Of a stretch of 64,000 nucleotides of DNA, positions 22,610-33,830 are shown one piece after another. The stretch spans positions 59,202,561 through 59,266,560 of the forward strand of contig NC_052618.1 of the NCBI RefSeq assembly GCF_016545825.1. Reading direction: 5' to 3'. Source of the DNA: Eucalyptus grandis. Its lineage: Eukaryota > Streptophyta > Magnoliopsida > Myrtales > Myrtaceae. Under the pieces are notes generated by a model, which ran no database searches, was not told the origin of the DNA, and saw only the letters and a program-made list of their open reading frames with translations. Position numbers and translations under genes: made by a program. How positions within the stretch are numbered: the stretch's first letter is position 1; each line of letters begins with the position of its first letter.

Positions 22610-23391
22610 GGCTCCGTTCATTTAACGAAAAATGAGGTGTTATTGCTAGAAGCCATTTTCTAAGAAAATGACAATATTTTCTGATGTTCTATTGAAACTT
22701 GAAAATGAACTAGAAAATATTTTATATCGTTTGATGTGGAAAATTTGATTTGATTTTCCACCATGAACTCCTTTTTTTTTTAAAGTCGAATGTTAATTAT
22801 TTTTTTCTTTTTCTTTTCTTTTAATTTTCTTGGCCTCCTTCTTTTTAGGTCAATTGCTTGCCACGGTGACGGTGATCGCTAGAGGCTCATGCTTGCCAAT
22901 CGGGTGAGCTTGAGGTTGTAGGCCTTGCTAGAGCTTGATGAGCCTCGAGCTCACACGAGGCTAGTGAGCTTAACGACTTGCTAGATCGATGAGCTGGAGG
23001 CTCACACTTGCTGATCTGGTGAGGTCAACGAGCTTGAGGCTCGCCTGTGGCTGGTCGTTGGTCATTATCATGGCCTATGACCGATTGAGATAAAGGAAAA
23101 AAAAAGGAGAAAAAAAGGAAAAAGAGAAAAATAGTCAAAAATTAGAATTTTAAAAAGGATAGAAAGGAATAAAAGAAAGAAGAGGGGGGCTAGTAGGGGT
23201 ATGAAATAAGAGAAAGTGAGTGAAAGAAAATGTTTTCTTCTACTTGAAAAAGCTTAAAACATTTTCCTCTATTTTAGAAGTTTTTTCTATTAATGGAAAA
23301 TGCTTTCCTAACCTGTTCATTTTCCTTGAATTGAATGCTGGAAAATTTGGAAAATATTTTCTTGAAAGTTGTTTTCATGAAACGAGCAGAG
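22610..23391. mobile_element. PIF/Harbinger-like element with GC-rich core
   Basis: The left end GGCTCCGTTCATTTAACGAA is preceded by TTA. The minus strand from 23391 reads CTCTGCTCGTTTCATGAAAA. Arms rich in GAAAATG/CATTTTC enclose a GC-rich core (22860-23090) of degenerate units such as GAGGCTCACGCTTGCCGATC and GTGAGCTTGAGG. The TTA on the right is degenerate (TTC). No transposase is present. Confidence 0.6.
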
Positions 23392-23889
23392 TTCAAATGT
23401 GTACATCATTTTTTGGAAGTGGACCAATTCAACCAAATTGTTAAACCTCTTACAATGTCAAATTGGGGTTGTCATAATATTCCATCGCACAAACTTGGAG
23501 CATTTTCGAAGAAAGAGAAGGAATGACTTCCTCCCACAATTTGTATATATTAATGAGGTTTTAGGAGGAAGATTAATGGAATTTGAGATAAATATGCTAT
23601 CGAACACTTTGGCTCTTCCTCTCAGCCATTAAATAAGACTGCTTGTTCGTCCGGGTATACCGTTAATCTCCATCTTAAGACTCTCTTGGCCTTTGAAAAT
23701 ACTTAAAGGTGGCAAGAAAAGTATTACCGACAAAACATATTGCAGACTGGCAGAGAATATTACAGGATTAACAAAAGCTGAAAAGAATCAGTACAAACTC
23801 AATAATGCATTATGACATGTCTCTTAGATAATTATCTTTCGACAACGCGATCGTTTCGGACAAGGACTTCCTTGCATACGTATGAGCGC

Positions 23890-26800
23890 TTATTCTTGAA
23901 TCTTAGAGACCTTAATATGAAAACCACCTCCGAAATCCAACATGGGAGTCCGTGCAACTTCTCCTCCCTTTACCTTTACCCACCTGTGTGAAACAAATTA
24001 TTAAGCTAAGGAAGAAATTTAGGAAAATGCAGAATATAAGGAGGAAAATTGAAGACAAAATGTATCACGCGCCATGATAAGCAATTGCTATATTATGTGC
24101 TCCTTTTTCATTTGTGTGACTCTATATCCATCCTTTTCACTTGGATAGGGATTAAGAAACCACTTCGAGTTGTAAGGAATCATATCTCAACTTTGCAGGT
24201 AACTGAACAAAAGATCGAAAACAGTAAAGATGTGATGACACCTGGGCGCATCAAGAACATTGTTTGTAATTTGAGCATCATTTCATTGTAGCGTTTACCT
24301 ATACTTTGTCACCAGAACTTGGAGAAATACAGCATACACAGCTTTGGTAAATTCAGCTCCAGCGCATGGCCTCCCACCCCTCCAAACGGTATATAATAAT
24401 TCGCTCTCACTTTTTCGATATCCTGTTGCTGTTTATGTAGATGCCGATGCAGGAAAGAAGAAAGAAGAAATTGTTTTAGTCAGAAGTAATGAATCAAATT
24501 CAAGCTGACAAGCCAAATGTATAGGAGATATCTTAATGGGTGTGAAGGGTGCTCAAGGAAAAGATGCACCGCCTCTTTTCTTTAGGAATTTCAGATTCTA
24601 ATAAGTTACTATTAAAATACATAGATAATTTTTTATAATAGAAAGAGTGTTGAAATATATGATTAATAGATTACCCCATCTAATACTATCTAAAAATATT
24701 TAGGATGACGCTTATCTTGGAAAATCAAGGGAGATACTTATCTAGGAATACCTCCTTGCTAAGCCTATAAATAGCCAAAGCTCTCAATTAAGAAAGTGAG
24801 CTTGGCTCCCATAAGTGAGTGTGTGAGAGTGTGCTTGGCACGTAGGCTTGAGTGAGCAGTTCTTCCAACCGATAATGTACGAGAGTGCCTCTAATAACAA
24901 GAACATGCCTTCATTAAGTGAACTTTTTGTCTTTCTCAACAAGTAGTATCAGAGTCATGTTTCAGCACCCAACAAATGGTACCAAAACCATGCTTTAGCA
25001 TCAATAAATGTGTCTCGTCACGGTTATCTGCTTATTAGCAAATCGATATTGTGAAATGAGGTATGCATGAAGATCAACCGTTACCTTCCATCTTGAGGGA
25101 TTAAAGTGTAGGGGGTCTACAAAAGCTTCTGGGTTCAGATGTAGACCAGTTTGAACCATGATAATCGTCCAATCTTTAGGGATTATGTATCCTGTCAAAC
25201 AAAGATGAAAAATCATAGAGTTTTGTGTTTTTATAAGTACATGGTCCGAGACCTAGTTCTGATGTATGTCATGCATGTGTTTATAGCAAGACCATCTTAG
25301 TCTGACTTAATGAAAAATAGATAAGAGACTTTACCATTCCAGTGAATGTCTTTAAGTGTTCTTCTAACAATGCCGGGCGAAATGCTAGCCAATCTGAACG
25401 ACTCATTGATCACCTATGTATAATTCCAGCAGTTAATTATATATAGTCTTCAACTATATAGAGAAATTTCCAACAAAAGAAGAGGGAAAGAAGGAATCTT
25501 CTTGACTCACTTGCATCGTGTAAGCCATTGATTTGTATTCTTCCCACGTAATTTCTTGAAATCCTTCGGTTGCGAAGCGCTTCCTCATTTTCCTTCTAAT
25601 GGAATGGCAGCTTTCTCATGAGTGATTTCAAAGAGAGACCATCATCCATTCCAAAGTGAGAGTGTGCAAATGAAACTTGGTCGCAAAATTTCGGTCACTA
25701 ATGTATGGATTAATTAAATTAACAGTCCAGGGCAATTAACTTACAATTAGTTCTTGAACCGCTCGAGGGCTTTCTGTGATAAGCTTTATGGTCATGGTTA
25801 AACCAGTGGAAACTGTTTCGAGGCTAGCAACCATAAGCGCAACCATCAGGTAGGTAATGAAATCACGCGTGAGAAACGTCTGAGTTTTCATGTCCTCCAG
25901 GAGATGGTCAAGCAAGTCTCTTTTGCGTATTCCAGGTGATGCAATTCTTTCGGTGATCTCCCGTTCAATGATGTTCAACAGCTTCTTTTGACTCTGCCAT
26001 TAAAATGTAATCTTTTTTACTTCAGTTGCATAAGTACTTGACACAACAAATTCATGTGAGCCAGGTATATGCGAGCCAATGGATCATGTTGATCTCTGAA
26101 GGGTTCCACTGAAAATATTGGCTCTCACGCATTAACTAGAGCCAAAGAAGGATGGCGATAGAATCAATGTTTTCACCTTTAAACTCTCGTGAAAGGTCGT
26201 GCCAGGAATGTTTATTGGGAGAGACATAAGACCTTGATAGAGTCTGCTGATGTCCCCCGTTAGATTTTCCCCTGTTCTCTCGGCATCGTAGCTAAATAAA
26301 AGTTCTGAAGTCAAATTAAATATCATCTGCCAAATACACAAGCCATTAATGTGTTATCGTAGGAAATGGGTGTAATCATATTGGTCGAACGAATGACACC
26401 TAAACACACTGATAACCATGAGAAAATATAGTGTTAGCGTTCAAATTCTAAATATGACTTATGTTTTGATACCATAAGAATTATGTGAGACTATTGTATG
26501 TTCTACCTAAATATAACAGATTCTTACCATGGCACAATCACGTTTCACGTCTACAAATTCTCGAGTTGACCAAGCATTTAAGGTTTTCTCTGCCATGGCT
26601 TGAAGTTGAGGAAGGAGCTTATCTTTGAGTCTCTCAGGACCAAAGTGATTTAGGATCACATTAGTTACATGTTTGTGTATGTACCCAGTTACATTCGTCT
26701 TAACTTCTAAGTCTGTAGTAGTGTCATGACCTAAGAGCTTGGCAAATGCATCTAAGTACCACATTTCTACTGATTTCCCTTCTTCAAGAAGAATGAATCT

Positions 26801-27179
26801 ATTGAAATCAGGATCTGCCGATATCACTGCCGGTCGACCCACCACGTTCGTTTTGAACAACGTTCCGTACCTTAAAAAAAAAGAAGAAGACAAAATCAAG
26901 GAAGTCAGACACAAAACCACACACATGCCCCCTGCATCATCACCATACAGTCAGGTCAGAGTACCTTTTAGTCCTTTTCTTGAGGAAAGGAGGTATGTCA
27001 ACGGACTTGCTAGGCATGAAGAACTCAATGGTCTCTCCTATGAGGGGAAACCCCATGGAACCAGGAGGGAGCTTTCCACCACTAGAACGAATTCTCCATT
27101 TGTACTTCCAGTGGGAAACTGCGATTGCAATTAGAGCCATAAGGCCCATCACGATCTCCAAGTTTGGAACAAACCACAT
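23890..27179 (-). pseudogene. CYP87-like cytochrome P450, nine exons, frameshifted
   Basis: CYP85-clan P450 most like CYP87, whose characterised members oxidise triterpenoids or sterols at the ER. Exons (minus strand): 27179-26965, 26870-26528, 26326-26177, 25993-25745, 25595-25511, 25413-25335, 25191-25085, 24428-24299, 23983-23890, all with GT/AG junctions. It has an N-terminal membrane anchor (LMALIAIAVSHW), the hinge KLPPGSMGFPLIGE, an I-helix ASLETVSTG, the K-helix ESFRL (ExxR) and an HFNPSRW-type segment. Two lesions stand out against the intact paralogue at 39238. Exon 5 is 85 nt instead of 90, which shifts the frame before EITWEEYKSM. Exon 8 is one nt short inside the haem loop, between FGG and GRPCAGAEF, so translation stops soon after. 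The last exon is otherwise intact (PMLDFGGGFHIKVSKIQE). It could also be a sequencing error at the one-base site, but two independent indels argue for a pseudogene. Intron 7 carries an LTR insertion. Confidence 0.9.
24648..24941 (+). mobile_element. LTR with PBS-like tail inside P450 intron 7
   Basis: A 294-bp segment begins TGTTGAAATATAT and ends TTTCTCAACA, with a TATA-like CCTATAAATAGCC near 24766. It is followed directly by AGTAGTATCAGAGTCATG, a recognisable variant of the tRNA-Met primer-binding site, and about 70 bp of leader (which repeats CAACAAATGGTACC). It is therefore a 5' LTR plus leader remnant, in the opposite orientation to the gene, not a clean solo LTR. It enlarges intron 7 to about 650 bp. 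Confidence 0.75.
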
Positions 27180-27305
27180 CGTCTAGCTTGCAAGCAAAAG
27201 AAGGCGACTTGTTTGTAGGGGTTTCCCCTTAATTTCTCTGGAGGAAGTGGCAAGCAAGAGGAAGCACTGGAAATCTGCGAGCAACGAGCGTTCTCAATGA
27301 GCCGC

Positions 27306-27313
27306 TCTAAATA
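27306..27313 (-). promoter_or_regulatory. candidate TATA box of the CYP87-like pseudogene
   Basis: The minus strand reads TATTTAGA about 130 bp upstream of the ATG at 27179. The distance fits a short 5' leader, and the intact paralogue has a similar element about 110 bp upstream of its ATG. Supported by position only. Confidence 0.3.
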
Positions 27314-27523
27314 CTAATTGCCCATCCCTACCATGTGGCATCTCTAAGATTGAAATAATCAGAGCGGTTCATCAGTCGCTAAGGAACATATTAGTGAATT
27401 ATAAAAAAACTAAACTCGAGGATCGTCCTGCGCTAAGGGAAAGTCAACCCCACCTCGCTCAAGATAAGAAGATATGATTAATGGCAGCTTTTAACTTCAA
27501 TTGCTGATGTAGGAGATAATAAT

Positions 27524-28228
27524 AGTAGAAGTGTCAAAACTTTTGTACGGCGTACACTTAAGGCCAAAACTTATTTTTTGTTTACTTAAGTGTCACTTCC
27601 GGCCAAATGTCCTATATGGATTTAAAAAAAAAAAATTGGAATTTTTTCCTTTTTCTTTTTTTTTTTGGCCGGTGAGGGTTGCTAGTGACCCTTGCTGACC
27701 ATGAAATCCTTGCCTAGATTGGGCAAGTGTCACCTTGCCCTTGGCCACAAAGGCACTAGGCAAGGCCACTGAGGCCTCACTAGCTATTGATGAGGCTGCG
27801 AGGGCCTCATTGGCTTTGGGCAGCCTTGGCGAGGGTCCTGCAACCTTGCCCACTATCGACAAAGACACCTCAACACTCACACCTAAGGCCTTCGCGACGA
27901 GAGTGAAGCAAAGGTGAGAGCCCTCGCCAGCCATAGGTGAGGCCTTGACGGCCTCGCCTAGATTGGGCAAAGATTTTGTGATTGGTAAGGGTTGCTTGTA
28001 ACCCTCGCTAGTCCTAAAAAAAAAAAAGCAAAAATAAAAATTCAAAAATAATAAAAATATTTAAAATACTAAAATAATATGTTTTGATGATCATGTCAAC
28101 TTTTTCAAGGGGTAAATCGAAAATGACACTTAAGTGATCGATTTTTCAAATTTATGACATTCAAGTGAATGAAAAAAAAAGTTTTGACACTCAAGTGAGT
28201 ACCATATGAAAATATTGACACTTGTACT
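27524..28228. mobile_element. inverted-repeat element with GC-rich core
   Basis: The left end reads AGTAGAAGTGTCAAAACTTT, and the minus strand from 28228 reads AGTACAAGTGTCAATATTTT. Both arms continue with ACTTAAGTGTCA-type words. The core (27670-28015) is GC-rich, with CTTGCC, AAGGC and GAGGCC units that leave long open frames on both strands by composition alone. No transposase is present. Confidence 0.7.
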
Positions 28229-28440
28229 GCTCTTATCCCTTTATATAGTGATGTCGCTAGCTTTCTTATCTTCATTTGTCTTGAATTTTGATATCTATTT
28301 TAGTCTACCTGACCCTTCCATTGCTTCTGTATTCGTGAAGAGCATCGCTTGTCTAGGAGGGCCAGTTCGAGGGCTTAATTGACGCCATTGAGACATAGAG
28401 ACTTATTTTTATTTTTTATTTTCAATTCGAATTTTTAATT

Positions 28441-29330
28441 ATTTTTTCATTTTTCTTTTCCTTTTAATTTTTCGTTGCCTCCTCCTTTTTTGGTCAGATG
28501 CCGGCCATGGCGATGGTGCTCGCTAGAGGCTCACGCTCGCCAATTATAAATTTTTTAATCACGCGTGCAATGCAACAGAAAATGACGTTGACAAATAAAA
28601 ATAAAATAAAAAGGAGGGACAAATTATTTTATTTTAGTTCCCACTTCTTTTCCTCTCGAGAAAAAAAGAAAGATGAGAAGGGGCAAACGATCATAAAAGT
28701 TTCCGTGCCTTCCATTAAAAATATTACGAGAATCATACGATACTCTTCCTGTTAGCTTGATCGATACCACGATTCTTATTTTATTTCGCAAACTCAAAAC
28801 TATATGGAGTTGCCCTCCCGTTACTCTGAATTTGACTTAATACTTACAAAAGGATCATGATAAATAAAGATATTAAATTCATAGTTTGAGTATATTGGCA
28901 TTTCACTTATTGTGTGTATTCGGACATAGACTTTTCATAAGGGAATCAGACAACACAAATATGCATGTGATGAATTGATGTAATAGCAACACATTGTGAG
29001 TATGCTCTTCCTTTTTCTTTTTTTTTTGGCCTTTTTTGTTGTTTATGGCTTTTGCTCATGCATGTCAAGGCAAAGATAGAGTACAGCCGTCATCATCACA
29101 AATTTTTTGAGAAAAGTGTTAAATAAATCCTAAATCTGTTACATTAATATAAATTTAATCATAATTTTTTTATTTATGCAAATTTAATAATAAACATTTT
29201 GAGTTGGTGTCAACTGAGTCTTCCGGTTAATTTTGATTAAATTTTACTGACGTGGCACGGTTTATACTAACGTAGATAATTTTTAATAATATTTTAATAT
29301 TTTTTTGAATCTTTTATTTTATATTTTGTT
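28441..29330 (+). repeat. 0.87-kb tandem duplication, copy 1
   Basis: From TTTTCATTTTTCTTTTCC through the GCTCACGCTCGCC stretch, CCCACTTCTTTTCCTCTCGA, GTGCCTTCCATTA, GGATCATGATAAATAAA and GATGAATTGATGTAATA, every landmark recurs in the next ~0.9 kb (offset 871-872 bp in the first part, ~900 after a small insertion). It is non-coding. Confidence 0.8.
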
Positions 29331-30290
29331 TATATTTTCTTTTCTTTTCTTTCCCTTTTAATTTTTCTTTGCCTCCTTCTTCTTTTGCCCAGCCACGGCG
29401 ACAGTGCTTACCTAGGCTCATGCTTGCCGATCATAAAATTACCACGCATGCAATGCAACAGAAAAGGACGTTGCCAAATAAAATAAAATAAAAAATAGGG
29501 ATAAATTATTTTTTCAGTTCCCACTTCTTTTCCTCTCGAGAAAAAAAAAGAAAGAGGCTGATCATAAAAGTTACCGTGCCTTCCATTAGAAATCTTATGA
29601 GAATCATACGGTACATCTTCCCGTTAGCTTGATCGATACTGGGATTCTTATTTTATCTCGTAAACTCGAACCTATATGGAGTTGCCCTTCTGTTATTTTG
29701 AATTTGACTTAATACTTACTAAAGGATCACGATAAATAAAGGGATTACATTCGTAGTGCGAGTATATCGGCATTACAATTATTGTGTATTCTAACATACG
29801 AGACTTTTTATAAGGGAAGGAAAACGTCGGACGGCAAAAGGAAAATGTCGGACGGCACAATTATGCATTCGATGAATTGATGTAATATCAATGTCTTGCG
29901 AGCACACTCTCCTTTTTTTTTTTTTTTTTTTCTTTTTTGGGTCTATGGCTTTTGCTCATGCATGCAAGGCAAAAATAAAGTATGATTTATTGACTTGACA
30001 GTTGTCGTCATCACAAATTTTACTGAAAAAGTATAAAAAAGTCATGAATCTTTTGCATTAGTGTCAATTTAATCTGAAATATTTTTATTGATACCAATTT
30101 AGTTTTAAACTTTTTGATTTTGTGTTAATTTAGTCATTCCGGCTAATTTTAGCTAGATTTTGCTAACATGAACACCGATCGGTTGATGCGGCATGCCTGA
30201 TGCTGACGTTGAGAACGTTTAATAATATTTAATATTTTTAATCTTTTATTTCATATAATATTTATATTTTCTTTTCTTTTTCTTTTTTTT
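29331..30290 (+). repeat. 0.87-kb tandem duplication, copy 2
   Basis: Adjacent second copy of 28441-29330. It differs by point changes and by a small local duplication of ~22 bp (AAACGTCGGACGGCA and AAATGTCGGACGGCA, near 29820-29860). Its right part doubles as the left arm of the larger inverted-repeat element that starts at 30031. Confidence 0.8.
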
Positions 30291-32068
30291 TTCCCCTTCT
30301 TGCCCTTCTTCCTCCAAATACTACTCATTGGACCTCACTGATCGACCGGCGGACGACGGCCAGCAAGGTCGAGGTCGACCTTGCCAGAGGTCGTGAGGTC
30401 ACACCTACTGGGCTCAAGTGGGTTGGGCAAGGGCAAGCCTTGCCAACCGAATGCGATGCCTCCCACATGGCCTAGGCAGCCTCGTTGGAGCTAGCAAGGT
30501 TAGGCCTTGCCCATGGCCGCAAGGCTTGACCCTTGCCCATTCGACGAGGGTGAGCCTCGTCGCCTAGCACAAGGCTACCCTCATGGCCTAGGCGAGGCTC
30601 AACCTTGTTGGATTTAGTGAGGTTGGGCCTTACCTAGGGGTGAGCAATGGTCTAGGTCCGACCCCGGACCGACCCCGGACCAGCCCAATCCCGCTGGTCT
30701 CGGTCCGGTCCCTGGGACCGGGTCGGTCCTTGGTCTTGAAATTCCAAGACCAACACCGTACGGGTTGGTCCTCGGTCCTAAGAGTTTTGGTCGGTCCAAC
30801 CCCGGACCAACCCCGTATATTATATTATATTGTATTATATTATATTCAAACCTAAGTAAAATGTCCGTTATATTATATTATATTGAGATGTTCTATTAAT
30901 AGCACTAATAATAATTTCAATTTAAAACTTTTTGTTGAGTATTAATTATATGTAGTTTGTTTTGTTTTCAGGTGTTTAGAAGTTCAAGTGAATTAACAAG
31001 ATGTGAAGTTATATATTCATGGTTTATATTAAGTATTTTGACTTTTTATGGTTTAATTGTACTAATGAATTTCAGTTGCACTTTACTTTTCAATTTGTGT
31101 CAAATGATAGAAGTTTTTGAAGAGTAGAGTAGTACTGTAGTGGATACAGTGATTTGCTAGTCAAGTGGTGTGAAGCTCATTTTTTGGTTCAGTGAACTCT
31201 ACGTGATTATGAATATTAAAGATAAATGATTACAGGAACTTTCCATCTTGTCCCATATCTCGATGAGCGGTTAGTAGGTACGAAATTTTTATTATTGTGT
31301 CATTTTAGATTTGCTAAATATGTATTAGTATTTATAGTTTAATTGCACAATGTCGTATTGTTGATGGATGTGTAATTTGAATTTGTAGGTTTGCTTTTTT
31401 AGGAAGTATAAAAATAAGACGAAAAAATTATCGATCGGGCCGGGTTGATCCTGGAACCAGACCGAGCCCATTGGGTCGGTCCGGTCCTTGGTCCTAGACT
31501 CAATAGGGTCGGTCCTCGGTCCTAAAAATTGAGGACTGACACTGTACGGGTTGGTTCTAGGGTTAGGGGGTGGCTCGGACCAACCCGGACCATGCTCACC
31601 CCTAGCCTTGCCCATGGCCAGTGAGGCTACCCTCGCGACTTAGATAGCCTTAGGCCAACCTTGCCAAAGGCTGGTTGAGGCTCGACCTCATTAAATCTAG
31701 CGAGGTTGGGCCTCACTTGTGCGAGGTTGGGCCTCACTTGTGGCTGGCGAGGCCAGTCATCGCCTCTAGCAAATTGCCAAAGTTTAGCAACCGTCTAGAG
31801 GAAGGAGGAGGAGAAGGAAGAAAGAATAAGAAAAGAAAGGAAAAAATAAAATAAAAATAAAAATAAAATAAAAATATTTAAAGTTGTTCATATTAGCAAT
31901 AGTTGTGCCACATTAGCCAACCGATATCCAGTTAGCAAAATTTGGCCAAAATTAGCTGAAATGGACTGAATTAGTACTAAGTCAAAAGATTCAGGATTAA
32001 ATTAGCACAAAGTGAAAATGTTTATGACAAAATTGATATCAATAAAAGGTTTAGGACTTTTTTGACAC
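30031..32068. mobile_element. 2-kb inverted-repeat element with ~250-bp arms
   Basis: The left arm from GTATAAAAAAGTCATGAATC contains TGTCAATTTAATC, then TGTGTTAATTTAGTC and AATAATATTTAATATTT. Read from 32068, the minus strand gives GTGTCAAAAAAGTCCTAAAC, then AATTTTGTCATAAAC, a GTGCTAATTTAATCC segment and a matching series down to 31820. Between the arms is a GC-rich core of AAGGTTGGGC and GGCTCGACC units, split by the hAT-like insertion at 30635-31604. The long arms suggest a Mutator-like non-autonomous element. No transposase was seen. Confidence 0.7.
30635..31604. mobile_element. hAT-like non-autonomous element, nested
   Basis: A 970-bp insertion has inverted ends TAGGGGTGAGCAATGGTC (left) and, on the minus strand, TAGGGGTGAGCATGGTCCGG. 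It is flanked by GCCTTACC (30627-30634) and GCCTTGCC (31605-31612), an 8-bp target duplication with one mismatch. Both features are the hAT signature. The subterminal regions are dense in GGTCCGGTCC/GGACCGACC palindromic words, and the centre is AT-rich. It lies within the GC-rich core of the element at 30031 and is therefore younger. Confidence 0.8.
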
Positions 32069-32625
32069 GTTATGATTTAATATAAAATCAGACACCCATT
32101 TTAATTCATTTCTAGATTATGATCTAATATGTAGAAAAACTATATTTCTTAACATATTTGATTTTGCTTCCTTTTATTCTTAAATGTTTTTAAATCACAT
32201 GCCATGAAATATTAATTTGGTTTGATCTAAATTATTTGTCACGCACCATGCGTGTACAATTGCTTTAAGACCGGGAAAAAAAAAATAGAGGTGTTATAAT
32301 TGCAGTGTTAATTAAAACAATGGAATAAATTCAGAAAAATGGAAAAAAAAAAAAGGAAAGAAAAAACAAGACAAATTAAACTTCTTGCTTATTTATAAAC
32401 AGGTTTTGTCAAGCAGAAATTTTTTATTGCCCACTTGGACTGAATAATTTCGGAAAAAACATACTCTTTTCTTTAATTACAAGAGGCCCAAGTACATCAA
32501 ATTTCTAATTAAGTGACCTCATCATAAATTTTATTTCAAAGAAGGAGCAGCTTCTAGTGAAATTTCCACAATCTTATTTGCTTTCCGTTGCGAGCGGTGA
32601 CAACTTTCTTCATTCCCACGGCCAA

Positions 32626-32913
32626 TCACGTGATCGGAGGCCGAGCAGCTGTGGGAGTGCTGTCGATCCGAGCATCTTCTGAGAGCCTTCTTAACTTTCT
32701 TTTCTCTGTCCCTCCTGAGGAAGCAGTTGATGATGCCGGTTGGTCCATGATGTAACTCGTAACTAGTTCGCCCGTGCTTTGATCCAAACCACGCATCACG
32801 CCGTCTATGCCACCAACAACCGGCATCGACGTGTCATGCTGCATGTGTCCGAACGAGTACAGCACATTCGGGCTCGCTCGTCCTTCCCACAGAACCCCCA
32901 TTTTCCTGAACAA
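32626..32913 (-). CDS. unrecognised open frame, possible terminal exon
   Basis: A 95-codon frame in a locally GC-rich patch has balanced amino-acid composition, a Gly/Met/His-rich middle (YSFGHMQHD, VVGGIDGVM) and a basic-acidic Ser-rich tail. Upstream on the coding strand, a TTGTTCAG immediately before GAAAATGGG could be a splice acceptor, so it may be the last exon of a gene whose other exons I cannot find. I do not recognise the product. Chance or a relic is possible. Confidence 0.25.
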   Translation of the reverse strand: MFRKMGVLWEGRASPNVLYSFGHMQHDTSMPVVGGIDGVMRGLDQSTGELVTSYIMDQPASSTASSGGTEKRKLRRLSEDARIDSTPTAARPPIT

Positions 32914-33503
32914 TTAGCATCGAATTTCGAGACCAAATAAAGCCCACATACACTCTACATGTTCAGGAGTGCGGGACATTCTTAATTTCATAAAGGTAAC
33001 AATAGCAGAAAAAGTGAGTCATGAACTCTTAAGTCTCTGAGGTCCCAACAAGATGCATATCCGGAAGCACAGCCAGCAGATACTAAATTTGAACAAGGGT
33101 TGAAACACAATGTCTTTATGCCTGTCAAAAATAGATTAAATTCAAGTAGGTTAGTTACGGTGCAAGCATTTCCCGAAGCAATCTATCATATCCGGCTGAA
33201 GGAAGGAAAAGAAACTCGCGTAGTGTAGACAAACAATATAAATTTGACTCATGATATGGCGAAGGTTTGATGTTTAAGTGCACATGCAACCTAAAATCGT
33301 GCAGCAACGAGGAAGATAAGCAATCATGAGACCACTTCGACCATATTCAGACTCTCGAGATGGTGCCATGAAAATCGGTCATGACATTCATCAGTATCAC
33401 ATCGCAAACCAAAAGAAAGATCCAACAAATGATTCCTACACAACCATGGCCATTGGACTTTGAGTCAAGATTGGAGGACAACGTGGGAATGAGATGATGT
33501 ATT
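32914..33503. other. intergenic or intronic DNA, nothing recognised
   Basis: Mixed-composition sequence without repeats or recognisable open frames. It might be an intron if the frame at 32626-32913 is an exon, but no upstream exon could be supported. Confidence 0.4.
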
Positions 33504-33830
33504 TGTCAGGACGTCGAGGTTTCCCATGAACAAAAGATCGTGTGTGTGATCCAAAAAGACAAGACCAAGTCTCCTAGGGCTTCTAGAATATTCCTAGGGT
33601 GATACATAAGTTTTAGAGTATTCTTGGTATAAATGCCAGCAATTGGTAGATAGGGAGATGCAATCTCCATCGTTAAATTGAAGATAAATCTACAGTTATT
33701 ATAAAAGGGACTCTTGTATAAATAGGGGTTCTTTCCTTCATTTGTATTCACCAAATATTCTAACAATAAAAACATTTTCTTCTGAAAATCCACGGAAATC
33801 TAAGTCGCTGCAAGGTTCCAACCCCAAACA
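33504..33830 (+). mobile_element. LTR-like fragment with TATA box
   Basis: Starts TGTCAGGACGTCGAGG and contains a strong TATA-like TTGTATAAATAGGGG near 33713, followed ~55 bp on by AACAATAAAAAC, which resembles a polyadenylation signal. This arrangement is typical of a short plant LTR. The 3' end (GCAAGGTTCCAACCCC near 33810) is not a clear CA/PBS junction, so the boundary and class are uncertain. Confidence 0.45.

Noticed and set aside
26739..27134. 131-codon plus-strand frame over the P450
   Set aside because: Antisense shadow of CYP87 exons 1 and 2. The minus strand has clear P450 motifs and splice sites.
27593..28045. 150-codon minus-strand open frame with alanine/serine-rich sequence
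   Set aside because: It lies in the GC-rich minisatellite core of an inverted-repeat element. The frame is open because of the repeat composition, and the opposite strand is open too.
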